Below are positions 10,901 through 18,964 of a stretch of DNA of 64,000 nucleotides, in pieces. The translations under genes and the position numbers were made by a program. Positions within the stretch are counted from its first letter, which is position 1, and each line of letters starts with the position of its first letter. The DNA is from an uncultured Clostridia bacterium (GTDB lineage Bacteria; Bacillota; Clostridia; Oscillospirales; Ruminococcaceae). The notes beneath the pieces were generated by a model, which was not told where the DNA came from, made no database searches, and saw nothing but the letters and a program-made list of their open reading frames with translations. The stretch lies in contig CANQNG010000003.1 of assembly GCA_947625155.1 (NCBI GenBank), positions 86,064-150,063 of the forward strand. Direction: 5' to 3'.

Positions 10901-11715
10901 CCACGCATCGCAATACCGTTCTTGGAGCAGAAGTCCATGATCGCTGCCGCACTGTCCAGCTTGACACCGATATTGGTGCCGCTGCACTGCGACTGGTTGA
11001 GGGTCGCATCCGGCTTGGTCTCGTTCTCGCACTCAACGGAATTGAAGTCCTTGATGATGTTGGCAGTGATAGCAGAATTCCGGACCGTACCGCCGTTGAG
11101 GATATTGCCGACACGGAAATAGTGTGCGAACTCATCCTTCAAGCCCTTTTCTGCCGTTGCTGCGCTGACAGTGTCCGTGCGCTGTCTGGTGGTGATCTCC
11201 AGCTCATCGAAGCTGAAATCTGCCGTGCTGTCGGTCGTGACGGTCAGCTCAAATTCATAGCTGTTCTCCGGTGCCTTGTACTTACCGGAAAGTTCCGTCC
11301 ACTCCCCTGCCTTTACCTCTGCGGTGTCGATCTCGGTCAGTGTCTCCGCACCAGTCTCCTCGTCGATCGTCAGCAGAGACAAGCGGAACGTCTCATCCGT
11401 TTCGCTCATGACTTCCAGACGGTAGTCATAGGTGATACCGCCATACAGATAGAAGCCCTTAGAGGAAGATGCGCCGTCCTCTGCGGAGGAACGCCCGGTA
11501 ACGGTCATGCCTCTCGAGCCGTTCACGCCTGCGCCTTCCGTTGCGGTAAGAACGACAGTATCGCCCTTGCCATGCCAGCCCTCATAGCTGGTCTCAAAGT
11601 CGTTATGAACGGCTTCTGCTGCTTTGGTCTGCTGCATCATGTCCGGAAACGCCGTGAACATGGTCGAGCAGCAGAGAATGGCGGTGACAGCCGCCGCCAG
11701 TCTTTTCATTTGCAT
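7915..11715 (-). CDS. Secreted CBM22-GH10-CBM22-dockerin-GH43-CBM6 bifunctional xylanase
   Basis: 1266 residues from ATG 11715; AAGGGG (11726-11731) sits 10 bases upstream, whereas a farther ATG at 11799 has no RBS and lies close to the promoter. Signal peptide about 1-34. CBM22 about 36-175. GH10 about 185-538: acid/base Glu334 (VCNEC), nucleophile Glu457 (QITELD). Second CBM22 566-712. Dockerin 732-794 (DVDGDGMIDAFD, DVDQSGTVDVAD). GH43 817-1137: Asp838, Asp970 (FDPAV), Glu1026. CBM6 1148-1266. It should combine endo-xylanase with arabinofuranosidase or xylosidase activity on a scaffold-docked chain. The second CBM22 and dockerin are close relatives of those in the GH30 protein. In this copy the acid/base Glu is followed by Cys instead of the usual Ala. 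Confidence 0.95.
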   Translation of the reverse strand: MQMKRLAAAVTAILCCSTMFTAFPDMMQQTKAAEAVHNDFETSYEGWHGKGDTVVLTATEGAGVNGSRGMTVTGRSSAEDGASSSKGFYLYGGITYDYRLEVMSETDETFRLSLLTIDEETGAETLTEIDTAEVKAGEWTELSGKYKAPENSYEFELTVTTDSTADFSFDELEITTRQRTDTVSAATAEKGLKDEFAHYFRVGNILNGGTVRNSAITANIIKDFNSVECENETKPDATLNQSQCSGTNIGVKLDSAAAIMDFCSKNGIAMRGHTLVWHSQTPVWFFKEGFNANGAWVDKSTMDARMESYIKNMFAAIEQQYPDLDLYAYDVCNECMTDDQSRSAQGISWREPGDGNGKSAWVQVYGNNDFIEKAFTYARKYAPEGCDLYYNDYNEYWDHKRDNIYAKAKDLYEKGLLDGVGMQSHVPANATGFAGTDSYIAAMKKYLSIGCDVQITELDISLENGKYSLQDQANKYKAIFQAAMDWNDDPQSEGRVTAVCIWGPNDANSWLSAGSNALLYDANNQPKLAYTTLTGMIPQSEWGDGTDPDFEGSTGGPTPVEPNEYGWYFHHRFEGDAEGWTGRGAATVEPSDAMHYLENGSLYVSGRTEAWNGAAYSLSKRAFQPGNAYSFSVNVAYTDGADTEDFYLKLEYVDAAGDPQYSTIAEGTAVKGEWMQLANTNYEIPADASDMKIYVETPEGSTVDFYMDEAIGAVGGTGIEGAGQPTIRNNVLGDVDGDGMIDAFDLALAKNGLVNGFADKNAEKCADVDQSGTVDVADIVNLTKYILAVIDKFPAAEKPTVSVDNAKMEALFSGVTPVASLKKDGENNPLYTQRFGADPGYMVYDGRLYVYMTNDDFEYDSNGQIKENSYDVQEISVISSEDLVNWTDHGLIKVAGSSGAAKWAFASWAPCACHKTINGKEKFFLYFANSAGGIGVLQADSPTGPWTDPIGHALVTGQTPNCSDVTWMFDPAVLVDDDGTGYLYFGGGVPEGKSADPGTARAVKLGDDMISLAGDPVRINPPYLFEDSGINKIGDTYVYSYCTNWNTGGNPYGFSNAQIAYMTSDNPLGPFTYKGMMFPNPGDMGGGGNNHHSLVEFKGKYYMLYHSRIVEDRMGVNLNYRTPQIDEVTVNGLDISCKGTLTGVAQLEKLDPYKTVQAETMSSQSKDIAVNGLGNTTVSVHKGSWLKVSGVNFSNGAKSMTVRGSSTAGACIKVCAGGTTGDVIGYAEIPAGGMTDVTVNVNNVSGSKDLYFVFSGDMEFDSWSFS

Positions 11716-11823
11716 TTGATCCATCCCCTTTTCATAAATTATATTACATATAATTATGCACTTATGTTCATACTGCCCACGTATTCGCAGTTTAGACATA
11801 ACTATTAAACTATTTCATCATAA

Positions 11824-11852
11824 ATTATACATGATTTTTACAATTCTAGCAA
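11824..11852 (-). promoter_or_regulatory. Promoter of the xylanase operon
   Basis: Minus strand TTGCTA (11847-11852), 17-base spacer, TATAAT (11824-11829). It leaves a leader of roughly 100 bases before the GH10 start, long enough to carry regulation; no known riboswitch was recognised in it. Confidence 0.7.
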
Positions 11853-11919
11853 CCCACAAAATGAAGAAAAGGTGGACAAAATGAAGATTGCGCCAGTTTT
11901 TTTCTTGTTCCCATACAGA

Positions 11920-11954
11920 AAAACAAAAAGGATCCCTTCCCAGCGGAAGGGATC
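11920..11954 (-). terminator. Terminator of the DUF3592-like gene
   Basis: 10-bp stem (11931-11940/11945-11954), CAGC loop, T-rich tract on the minus strand (11920-11930). Confidence 0.85.
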
Positions 11955-11963
11955 TTCTTACTA

Positions 11964-12434
11964 TCATCCGGAGATCCTGATCTTAGAATGCTTCTTGATC
12001 ATCCACTCCAGCCAGAAATACAGGACAAAGAACACCACAAATGCGATCCCCCATGTCAGCATCGTGCTTTCCAGCCTTGGGAACTCCACACGCTGTGTCG
12101 GCTGATCGGCATTATAGGCGATCGGGATATGACCGCCTACCGTGTAGCTCTCCCCGACCGGGAAGTAATAGAACAATTTCGGCTGTGACATAGTACCTTT
12201 ATAGACAGTCTTGGTTTTCTGCTCGGTGTACTCATAAAACAGCCCATCCGTATCCGTCACCAGCGTAATGGACGCATCCGTCTTATGCCAGAGCGTCTGC
12301 CCCCGCACCCACTGGAACGAATAGGTACACAGCAGCAGCAGAGAGAGCAGCATACAAACCAAAAACGGCGTTGTTGCAAACTTGCGCAGCATATAGGCAC
12401 GGGTGACAGCCTTATCTTCAATGGACATTGCCAT
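11964..12434 (-). CDS. Two-TM membrane protein, DUF3592-like
   Basis: 156 residues. Membrane segments at about 22-42 and 125-146 flank an outer domain of about 80 residues. The motif just before the second segment (VGESYTVGGHIPIAYNADQP) resembles the vGd.v.V.Y.p..P pattern of DUF3592 proteins, whose function is unknown. It has its own promoter and terminator, so it is a single-gene unit. Family assignment is by pattern only. Confidence 0.6.
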   Translation of the reverse strand: MAMSIEDKAVTRAYMLRKFATTPFLVCMLLSLLLLCTYSFQWVRGQTLWHKTDASITLVTDTDGLFYEYTEQKTKTVYKGTMSQPKLFYYFPVGESYTVGGHIPIAYNADQPTQRVEFPRLESTMLTWGIAFVVFFVLYFWLEWMIKKHSKIRISG

Positions 12435-12471
12435 GGGAGTTTCCTGCCTTTCCTGAAGATCTCACAAGCAT

Positions 12472-12500
12472 ATTATACCATAACTTTTTGCGAAAGTCAA
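12472..12500 (-). promoter_or_regulatory. Promoter of the DUF3592-like gene
   Basis: Minus strand TTGACT (12495-12500), 17 bases, TATAAT (12472-12477) with a TGG extended -10. Confidence 0.75.
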
Positions 12501-12524
12501 TAGATTTGTTGGATATTGCCAAAC

Positions 12525-13844
12525 TTATCCCCGTGTCTGTCTGCTCCTGCGGCGGTCTCGTCTTTTTTTGCGCTTTCCTATGATCAGGACGACAGTCGTC
12601 ACTGCCCCTATCAGGATCGATCCTCCGCAGACCGCAAGTGCGATCGTCAGGTGGCTCACCGCTTGCAAAGGACGGCGCAGATACAGATCCCCGTCCTCCG
12701 TCAGCAGCTTGAGACCTGCCTGATCCATGACAAAACAGCTCTGGTCGGTCGATCCCTGCACCAGCAGGAGCTTTCTGCCTTTTCCGCCGGTAAAGCCAAG
12801 ACCGGTCCTTCCTCCCTGAAGTCCGGAAACATCCAGTCTGCCGCCGCCATAGATCCTTGTCTCATCGACCCAGAATGTCAAATTGCTCTGCGAATTGTCA
12901 GAAAGCTTGTTCATCAAAACTTCCGGCGAACCGTTCAGCTTTACCGGACGGGAAGCCATCGCAAAAATGCCGCCGCCTGCCTCATTCGCCGTATTGCTGC
13001 GGATGCTGGTGTCCTTGAGTGACAGTGCAGCGTCGGGATCTATGCAGATACCGCCACCGCTGCCTGCGCTGTTGCCCTCGATCGTGATGCCCTGCACATC
13101 GGCGGAAACGTTCTGCACATACAGACCGCCCCCGTACTGCCCGGCTGTGTTGTCCGCTATCTTACCGGAGACCAGCTGTACCGTTCCGCCGTTCAGTGCA
13201 GCACCGCCGCCGTTTTCTCCTGCCTGATTGCCGATAATGCTGCCGCCGCTCATGTAGAACAGCGCCCCTTCGCCGTTCAACTGGATGCCGCCGCCGCTTG
13301 TCAGTGTGGTGTTCCCGGTAATACTGCCCCCCCAGAGGTTGAGCGTTCCGCCGGACTCGATCTGGATACCGCCGGCACTGTTGGTGCTCTTGCCGCCCGT
13401 GATCGTTCCGGTGCTGCCGGAAAGGTCTGTCAGGTTGAGCGTCCCGCCGTCCTGTATCACGATCACTTCCCCGTTGGAGATCTCTGCCACCAGTGTCCGG
13501 TCAATGTGAAAGCCGTTCAGGTTCAGTGTCACTGTATGCCCGGACGGCACACAGATAGAACCCTCAAAGGCGCAGCCGTTTCCGCTTTGAACTAGATAGC
13601 TGCCATTCACTGACTTCCAGTCGGCATACAGTGTGACCGTTGCTTCACTTGCGGAAACAGCCGCATCCCACATGGCAGTCGCCCCGCCGGATCCGCTCGT
13701 GTCGTAGAAAAACACGGTAGTCCCGTTTGCAGAGACAGAACCGATCGCCCCCTCCGGAACACTTTCCGCCGAAGCCTGCACAGGCAGCAGCAGACTCACC
13801 GCTGCAAGTACTATCCCCCATACCGGGATCCGGTACGACCGCAT
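12525..13844 (-). CDS. Secreted membrane-anchored right-handed beta-helix protein
   Basis: 439 residues from ATG 13844; GGAGGAGG lies 7 bases upstream, which favours this start over one 27 bases earlier. Signal peptide about 1-27 (VQASA-E). Residues about 140-300 carry many repeats of the GG-G-I-x-x-N/GGTL/GGSI type, as in pectate-lyase-fold and polymorphic outer-membrane-type beta-helices. The C-terminus has one membrane segment (about 398-423) followed by a strongly basic tail (KRKKRRDRRRSR), so the helix faces outward. No catalytic residues were recognised; adhesion or polysaccharide contact are possible roles. It is the last, loosely spaced (99 bases) gene of the leftward run. Confidence 0.75.
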   Translation of the reverse strand: MRSYRIPVWGIVLAAVSLLLPVQASAESVPEGAIGSVSANGTTVFFYDTSGSGGATAMWDAAVSASEATVTLYADWKSVNGSYLVQSGNGCAFEGSICVPSGHTVTLNLNGFHIDRTLVAEISNGEVIVIQDGGTLNLTDLSGSTGTITGGKSTNSAGGIQIESGGTLNLWGGSITGNTTLTSGGGIQLNGEGALFYMSGGSIIGNQAGENGGGAALNGGTVQLVSGKIADNTAGQYGGGLYVQNVSADVQGITIEGNSAGSGGGICIDPDAALSLKDTSIRSNTANEAGGGIFAMASRPVKLNGSPEVLMNKLSDNSQSNLTFWVDETRIYGGGRLDVSGLQGGRTGLGFTGGKGRKLLLVQGSTDQSCFVMDQAGLKLLTEDGDLYLRRPLQAVSHLTIALAVCGGSILIGAVTTVVLIIGKRKKRRDRRRSRQTRG

Positions 13845-13943
13845 ATCTTCGCCTCCTCCTTCTCTTGGCAAAACAGTACCCGGCTCTGTGAAGCATCACA
13901 GGAAGTTCCGGTATCAGCCGCACAGCCATTTCCGGCTGCCCTG

Positions 13944-15065
13944 TCAGTTGTGTTCAAAATAGCCCGCTACCGTTTTCAGGTGTTCGATGATCGGCAGGTG
14001 CTGCGGGCAGACACCTTCACACTGTCCGCAGGCGATGCACTCGCTCGCCTTGCCGAACGTCTTGGTAAGATTGTCGTAGTACTCTCCCTGCGGTGTCCAG
14101 CCCTTTGTTTCCGTCTCCTGCAGATCCGCATTGTAGAGGGAGAAATATTTCGGGATGGCGATCTTCATCGGGCAGCCTTCCGTGCAGTAGGAACAGCCCG
14201 TGCAGGGAATGGCAATGCCGGAATTGATGATCTCCGCAGCCTGCCGGACGAGCGCCTGTTCCGTCTCGTTCAGGGGCTGGAATTCCCTCATGTAGCTGGT
14301 ATTGTCCAGCAGCTGCTCTATATTGCTCATGCCGGAAAGCACGACCATAACATTTTCCAGACTTGCCGCAAAGCGGATCGCCCATGACGGAATGGACAGC
14401 TCAGGTGCATAGCCCTTGAACAGATCCGTAACTTGCTGCGGTACATCGGCAAGCGTGCCGCCCTTGACGGGTTCCATGACGATCACTTTCATGCCGTGCT
14501 TGACAGCGACCTCGTAGCACTTGCGGGACTGTACGCCCTCGCTCTCCCAGTCGAGGTAGTTGATCTGGAGCTGCACAAAATCCAGTCCGGGCTGCTCCGT
14601 CAGCACCTGATCGAGCAGTTCCGCATTGTCGTGGAAGGAGAAGCCGATCTGCTTAGCAAGTCCCTTTTTCTTGAGGTCACGCAGCCATGTGAAGCAGTCC
14701 AGTTCCTTGTAGATCTCATAATGATGCGAGCCCATATCGTGCAGCAGGTAGTAGTCAAAATATGCGACACCTGTCTTTCTCTGCTGCTCGGCAAAGATCT
14801 TGTCCCTGTCCTCTTTGGTCTTGATAAATCCCGCATGGAGCTTATCGGCGAGGGTGTAGGTGTCACGGGGATGGCGTTTCACCAGTGCCTCACGGGCAGC
14901 CTCCTCGCTCTTGAAGGCGCAGTACATCCATGCTGTATCAAAGTAGGTAAAGCCCTGTTCGAGAAAGCTGTCCACCATCCGGCAGACCTGCGGGATATCG
15001 ATCGAACCCGCATCATTCGCATCTGTCAGCGGCAGACGCATCAGCCCGAAACCCAATTTTTTCAT
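13944..15065 (-). CDS. Aldo/keto reductase with C-terminal 2[4Fe-4S] ferredoxin domain
   Basis: 373 residues. N-terminal TIM-barrel aldo/keto reductase with the usual catalytic set (Asp and Tyr in FDTAWMY, Lys in LADKLH, His in YLLHDMG). C-terminal cluster motifs CTGCSYCTEGCP and CIACGQCEGVCP. This fusion is common in clostridial anaerobes and presumably links NAD(P)H and ferredoxin-type redox; the substrate is unknown. Its ATG overlaps the stop of the upstream DUF368 gene by 4 bases, indicating translational coupling. Confidence 0.92.
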   Translation of the reverse strand: MKKLGFGLMRLPLTDANDAGSIDIPQVCRMVDSFLEQGFTYFDTAWMYCAFKSEEAAREALVKRHPRDTYTLADKLHAGFIKTKEDRDKIFAEQQRKTGVAYFDYYLLHDMGSHHYEIYKELDCFTWLRDLKKKGLAKQIGFSFHDNAELLDQVLTEQPGLDFVQLQINYLDWESEGVQSRKCYEVAVKHGMKVIVMEPVKGGTLADVPQQVTDLFKGYAPELSIPSWAIRFAASLENVMVVLSGMSNIEQLLDNTSYMREFQPLNETEQALVRQAAEIINSGIAIPCTGCSYCTEGCPMKIAIPKYFSLYNADLQETETKGWTPQGEYYDNLTKTFGKASECIACGQCEGVCPQHLPIIEHLKTVAGYFEHN

Positions 15066-15991
15066 ACCGTTTCCTCCTTGTCCGTGTCGGATCTTTTCTT
15101 AGCCCCCAGAAACTGCATCCCCAAAATGATCACACCGCCGATGACGAAAAACAGAATGCTGAACGTAGAAAAACTCAGCGGTGCCAGACCCAGCGGCTGC
15201 TTATTTTCATCCGTCAGCGTGGCAGGCCCCATGACAACGGAATACAGCGAACCCAGCATCATGCCGATGATGAGATACACCGTTGCGCTCCGCCATTTTT
15301 CCAGTGCGATCCGTATCAGGCGCACGATCGAAACAATGCCCGTAATGATCCCCAGCCCGAAACAGATGAGCAGCGGCACATACTGAAGGTCAAGTGTCAG
15401 TGTCGCTTTGATGGCACTGATCACGGAAATGTACAGCCCGAAGATCAGCAGCAGTGTCGAACCCGAAATGCCCGGCAGCACCATGGCACAGATCGCAATT
15501 GCGCCGGCAACAAATACGTAGATATACGTTCCCACGCCCGGATGCTCCAGTGAGACTGCCGGCGTGCTGCCGCCTACTGTGAAGTAGGTCAGTGCAGCCA
15601 CACCTGCTGCGCCGATGAGCAGCGTGAAAGCCGTCCACGGCTTCTGTTTCAGACAGTCACGTTCCTCGTAGACAACGACCGGAATGGCAAACAGGATAAA
15701 ACCAATGAACAGGGACGAAATGTTATAGATATGCGCTTCAAACACTGCCGTCAGCACCAGCACCGAGGCAATAAAGCCGATCGCCCAGCCCACACCGAGT
15801 TTGATGAGATAGAGAAGGGCTTTCTTCTTGGCTGCCATATTGCCAACGAGCAGATCATTGAGTGAACCAATGAAGTCATCATAGAAGCCCATCAGGAACG
15901 CTACCGTTCCCCCTGAAACACCCGGTACACTGTCCGCCAGTGCCATACAGAAGCCATTGATCATGGTCATGATCAGTTGTTTTACTTTCAA
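15062..15991 (-). CDS. popT: DUF368 (PopT-family) polyprenyl-phosphate transporter
   Basis: 309 residues, about 8 membrane segments, with the signature NGFCMALADSVPGVSGGTVAFLMGFYD near the N-terminus and its internal repeat MVLPGISGSTLLLIFGLY. DUF368 (PopT) proteins were recently shown to recycle undecaprenyl phosphate across the membrane for wall synthesis. The start is TTG at 15991: AAAGGAG sits 8 bases before it and no ATG is suitably placed. Part of the long valS-folC operon; stop overlaps the next gene's start. Confidence 0.88.
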   Translation of the reverse strand: MKVKQLIMTMINGFCMALADSVPGVSGGTVAFLMGFYDDFIGSLNDLLVGNMAAKKKALLYLIKLGVGWAIGFIASVLVLTAVFEAHIYNISSLFIGFILFAIPVVVYEERDCLKQKPWTAFTLLIGAAGVAALTYFTVGGSTPAVSLEHPGVGTYIYVFVAGAIAICAMVLPGISGSTLLLIFGLYISVISAIKATLTLDLQYVPLLICFGLGIITGIVSIVRLIRIALEKWRSATVYLIIGMMLGSLYSVVMGPATLTDENKQPLGLAPLSFSTFSILFFVIGGVIILGMQFLGAKKRSDTDKEETV

Positions 15992-16021
15992 GCTGTTTTC
16001 TCCTTTCCGATCGTACCCGGT

Positions 16022-17233
16022 CTACTGCTGTGCCGCAAAGCGTTTCAGGGTCTCCATCTGATCGCCGAGGGCTTTCATATTGCTGAGGAATGCCGGGATA
16101 AATTCCTCTTTCTTCAGTCCGCCGCTGCACAACAAGCTTGCCCGGTCGCTGATCTCACCGTCAAGGGTATCCACCATGAACGCCCCGAGTCTGCGTGAAA
16201 AATTCAGCGTACACAGTTCCGTACAAAGCTGCGGCATCTTTTGCAGATCTGCCCGGAACGGGACAAAGAACAGGATGGTACAGAAGCGGGGAGCTAATTC
16301 AAGCCGTATCACGACCCTGCACGTTTCTTCATGGATACGCATCCCGAAAGAAAAGCGTTTGGAGCGCTGTGCTGTATCATTGGTCAGACTGAAAGAGATC
16401 TGGTTCTCCTTGAAGAAGTCCCGCAGCATATCGACAGAACTACGGATATATTGCTCTTCATCCTCCGTGAGCTGTACCTTTTTGCCGTTCTCGTAGAAAT
16501 GATAGAGCTGCTCCTCTCCCTGCTGCTGCAAGGCTTCGTCCCGGCGCAGGGAATTGGCATCCATTTTGGAAACATACAGCACATATTCCATTGCTGCATC
16601 CAAGAGCTGTTCCGGGTCGCCCTCCATGTGCAGCAGGATATTTTGCAGCACAATGGCAAACAGTACGCTCCACTCATCGGCGGACTTGCAGTACACGCCT
16701 GTCATGTTCTGGTAAATGCCGCCCCAGCAGTCCTGCACCGTCAGGTACACATCTGTCGGGTGAAAGCGGTTCTGGAACATAAAATCCTTATTGGCAATGT
16801 TTTCCACGCCTTGTTTCACGAGTGCGTGTACTTTCTGACTGATCTCCTCTTTCACGTCCTGCTTTCCGGTCATGTGCTGATAGCAGCCGACCAGAAAATT
16901 CCACACACAGAACGGATTTTCGAGCAGATAGAAATTCACGGCATCGCCGTAGTAGAATTTCATGCCGTCCTTTGTGCCAAGCTCCACAAACGGTTCATGA
17001 TTCGCCTTGACAGCCTGATGACAGGCAAACCCAGCCATACCGGCAGCAAGCATCAGCCGTTCTGCCGGGTCTTGCTTGACGTTCTCAAACATGGCAACGA
17101 TGCGCCCTGCATTTTCCGCAAGCCGCTGTACATCTGCCTGTGTGACAGTCACCTGTTTCTGAAATGCGGTGCCCTCTTTCGAGTCCTGCACCGGGTCGTT
17201 GGGTTTGGATCTGTTAAAAAATGGGAAAGCCAT
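16022..17233 (-). CDS. Cytosolic protein with C-terminal YbjN-like domain
   Basis: 403 residues, no signal peptide or membrane segment. Residues about 1-260 are helical and unrecognised. About 265-403 resembles YbjN (type III-chaperone-like fold): helix, beta strands ending FMVDTLDGEISDRASLLCSG, final helix. The same end pattern occurs in the protein at 28895-29368 (FELDFRDGEIRYKTSLICGK), so two relatives lie in this window. YbjN-type proteins are poorly understood regulators or chaperones. Start fixed by AAGGAGG 7 bases upstream of ATG 17233. Confidence 0.6.
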   Translation of the reverse strand: MAFPFFNRSKPNDPVQDSKEGTAFQKQVTVTQADVQRLAENAGRIVAMFENVKQDPAERLMLAAGMAGFACHQAVKANHEPFVELGTKDGMKFYYGDAVNFYLLENPFCVWNFLVGCYQHMTGKQDVKEEISQKVHALVKQGVENIANKDFMFQNRFHPTDVYLTVQDCWGGIYQNMTGVYCKSADEWSVLFAIVLQNILLHMEGDPEQLLDAAMEYVLYVSKMDANSLRRDEALQQQGEEQLYHFYENGKKVQLTEDEEQYIRSSVDMLRDFFKENQISFSLTNDTAQRSKRFSFGMRIHEETCRVVIRLELAPRFCTILFFVPFRADLQKMPQLCTELCTLNFSRRLGAFMVDTLDGEISDRASLLCSGGLKKEEFIPAFLSNMKALGDQMETLKRFAAQQ

Positions 17234-17245
17234 TCTGATTCCTCC

Positions 17246-17695
17246 TTACAGCCCCACAAATTGCAGCAGGAACCACCCCAGCCCCGCTGCCAGTGCTGCC
17301 GATACAGGCAGCCCTACGCCAATGACGATATAGCTATACCAGTCCAGCAGAATATGCTTTTTGCCGATCTTGCGAAAGCGTGCGTCATAGGTTTTTCCCT
17401 CGTGGTAGATCTTATCCACAAACATGATCTCCGCCGGAAAGGTATTGTGATACTCCTCCCCGTCAATGCGGTAGACCGCAAACGTCCCCACAATATCTGA
17501 AACGTAGATACGCAGGAATTCCGCTTTGATCGGACGGGCGATCAGCAGCAGCACCAGCGAAAAAATAAAGAATCCGGTCATCAGCACCAGCCCCAGTTCG
17601 ATCAGCACCAGTACGCCGCCCATGATGATCCCGGGTGAGACTCCTAAGATCAGCAGCAAGACAATGATGATCACAGCCGCTATGACAAATTCCAT
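17246..17695 (-). CDS. Small membrane protein of unknown function
   Basis: 149 residues from ATG 17695 (AGGAGGGA upstream); the longer frame to 17779 lies inside folC and has no RBS. Two or three hydrophobic segments (about 2-22, 24-50, 125-147) flank a cytoplasmic or outer domain of about 70 residues (IDGEEYHNTFPAEIMFVDKI). No family recognised. Its first 16 bases overlap the end of folC, and it is followed 12 bases later by the YbjN-like gene. Confidence 0.7.
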   Translation of the reverse strand: MEFVIAAVIIIVLLLILGVSPGIIMGGVLVLIELGLVLMTGFFIFSLVLLLIARPIKAEFLRIYVSDIVGTFAVYRIDGEEYHNTFPAEIMFVDKIYHEGKTYDARFRKIGKKHILLDWYSYIVIGVGLPVSAALAAGLGWFLLQFVGL

Positions 17696-18954
17696 GTGTA
17701 TCCCTCCTGCCGGAGATACCAGCCAGCCAGATACAGCGAACCGCAGATCACAACAGCCCCGTGCGAACCCTTTGCCCACTGCACAGCGTAGGGCAGGGCT
17801 TTCGCAATATCATACGTGACCGCCATCGCATGCTGCTGTTCAAAGGCTGCCTGCATCTGTTCTGCCGGTACAGCACGTTCCGTGAAGCCGTCCACGCACA
17901 GCACCCGGTTTAGCACCAGTGCAAGCTGAAATGCCGCTGCACCAACATCCTTGCCGCTTGTCATGCCGCAGATGCCGATCCAGTTTTCCACGCCGCTCTC
18001 ACTCAGCGCATCCACCAAAGCCCCCACGCCGTCCGCATTGTGACAGCCGTCCAAAATGACGAGCGGCTCGGTGGAAAGCACCTGCATCCGTGCAGCAAGC
18101 TGTGTTCTCTGCAAACCGCTCTGCACGGCACTTTCCGGGATCGTGAAGCCCTTTTCACGCAGCAATGCCACCGTCCGCAAAACGGTCAGCGCATTGGAGA
18201 TCTGTTTCCTGCCGCCCATTCTGGTCTGATAAGAGCCGCTTTGATAGAGGAATCGGTTGCCAGTCATGCTGCATTCCGTCACGACACACAGATCCATATT
18301 CGGCAGATGCAGAGAAGCACCGACGTTTTCTGCACGCTGCCGCAGCACCTGTATGACAGCTTTGCCGTTATCCGGCGAGACCGCAACAGCACAGTGCGCC
18401 TTGATGATCCCGGCTTTCTGTGCAGTGATCTCTTCCACGGTATTGCCGAGGAGCTGCATATGGTCTTTAGAAATGGACGTGATGACGCAGACTTCCGGCG
18501 GCAGGATGACATTGGTCGCATCGAGCGAGCCGCCGATGCCTGCCTCCAGCACGACGATATCTGCCTGTTCCTGCCGGAAATACAGCATGGCGATCGCCAT
18601 AGTGATCTCAAACTGTGAATAGGGCGCATCCCCTGCCGCTGCCTGCACCGTTTCACAAAGTGCAGCCACAGCCGCCTCCGGGATGTCCTCCCCGTTCAGC
18701 CGTATCCTGTCCCGGTAATGCCGGATGTACGGGGACGTGAACGTCCCCGTTCGGCAGCCGCTGTCGGTCAGGATATTCGTCAGGTACTCCGCACACGAAC
18801 CCTTGCCGTTCGTTCCGGCGATGTGGATAAAACGCAGATCGTTCTGCGGGTCGCCAAGGGCATGCAGAAGTCCGGCGATCCTGTGCAGATCAGTCACCGG
18901 CGCACCGCTCCGGCTGAAACCATTGAGGTACGCCATCGCCTGTTCGTAAGTCAT
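17680..18954 (-). CDS. folC: Folylpolyglutamate synthase / dihydrofolate synthase
   Basis: 424 residues from ATG 18954 (GAGGGTGG upstream; the longer frame lies within valS). Mur-ligase fold with the P-loop GTNGKGS near residue 45 and the FolC pattern FTSPYIRHYRDRIRLNGE. It adds glutamates to folates using ATP. The gene starts 10 bases after the valS stop; valS-folC is a conserved Firmicutes order. Folate chemistry recurs in this window (thyX and formyl-THF cyclo-ligase). Confidence 0.96.
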   Translation of the reverse strand: MTYEQAMAYLNGFSRSGAPVTDLHRIAGLLHALGDPQNDLRFIHIAGTNGKGSCAEYLTNILTDSGCRTGTFTSPYIRHYRDRIRLNGEDIPEAAVAALCETVQAAAGDAPYSQFEITMAIAMLYFRQEQADIVVLEAGIGGSLDATNVILPPEVCVITSISKDHMQLLGNTVEEITAQKAGIIKAHCAVAVSPDNGKAVIQVLRQRAENVGASLHLPNMDLCVVTECSMTGNRFLYQSGSYQTRMGGRKQISNALTVLRTVALLREKGFTIPESAVQSGLQRTQLAARMQVLSTEPLVILDGCHNADGVGALVDALSESGVENWIGICGMTSGKDVGAAAFQLALVLNRVLCVDGFTERAVPAEQMQAAFEQQHAMAVTYDIAKALPYAVQWAKGSHGAVVICGSLYLAGWYLRQEGYTWNLS

Positions 18955-18964
18955 ATTGCCACCC

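Noticed and set aside
9049..11808. 919-residue ORF opposite the GH10 gene
   Set aside because: Same kind of shadow; the minus-strand frame has clear catalytic domains.
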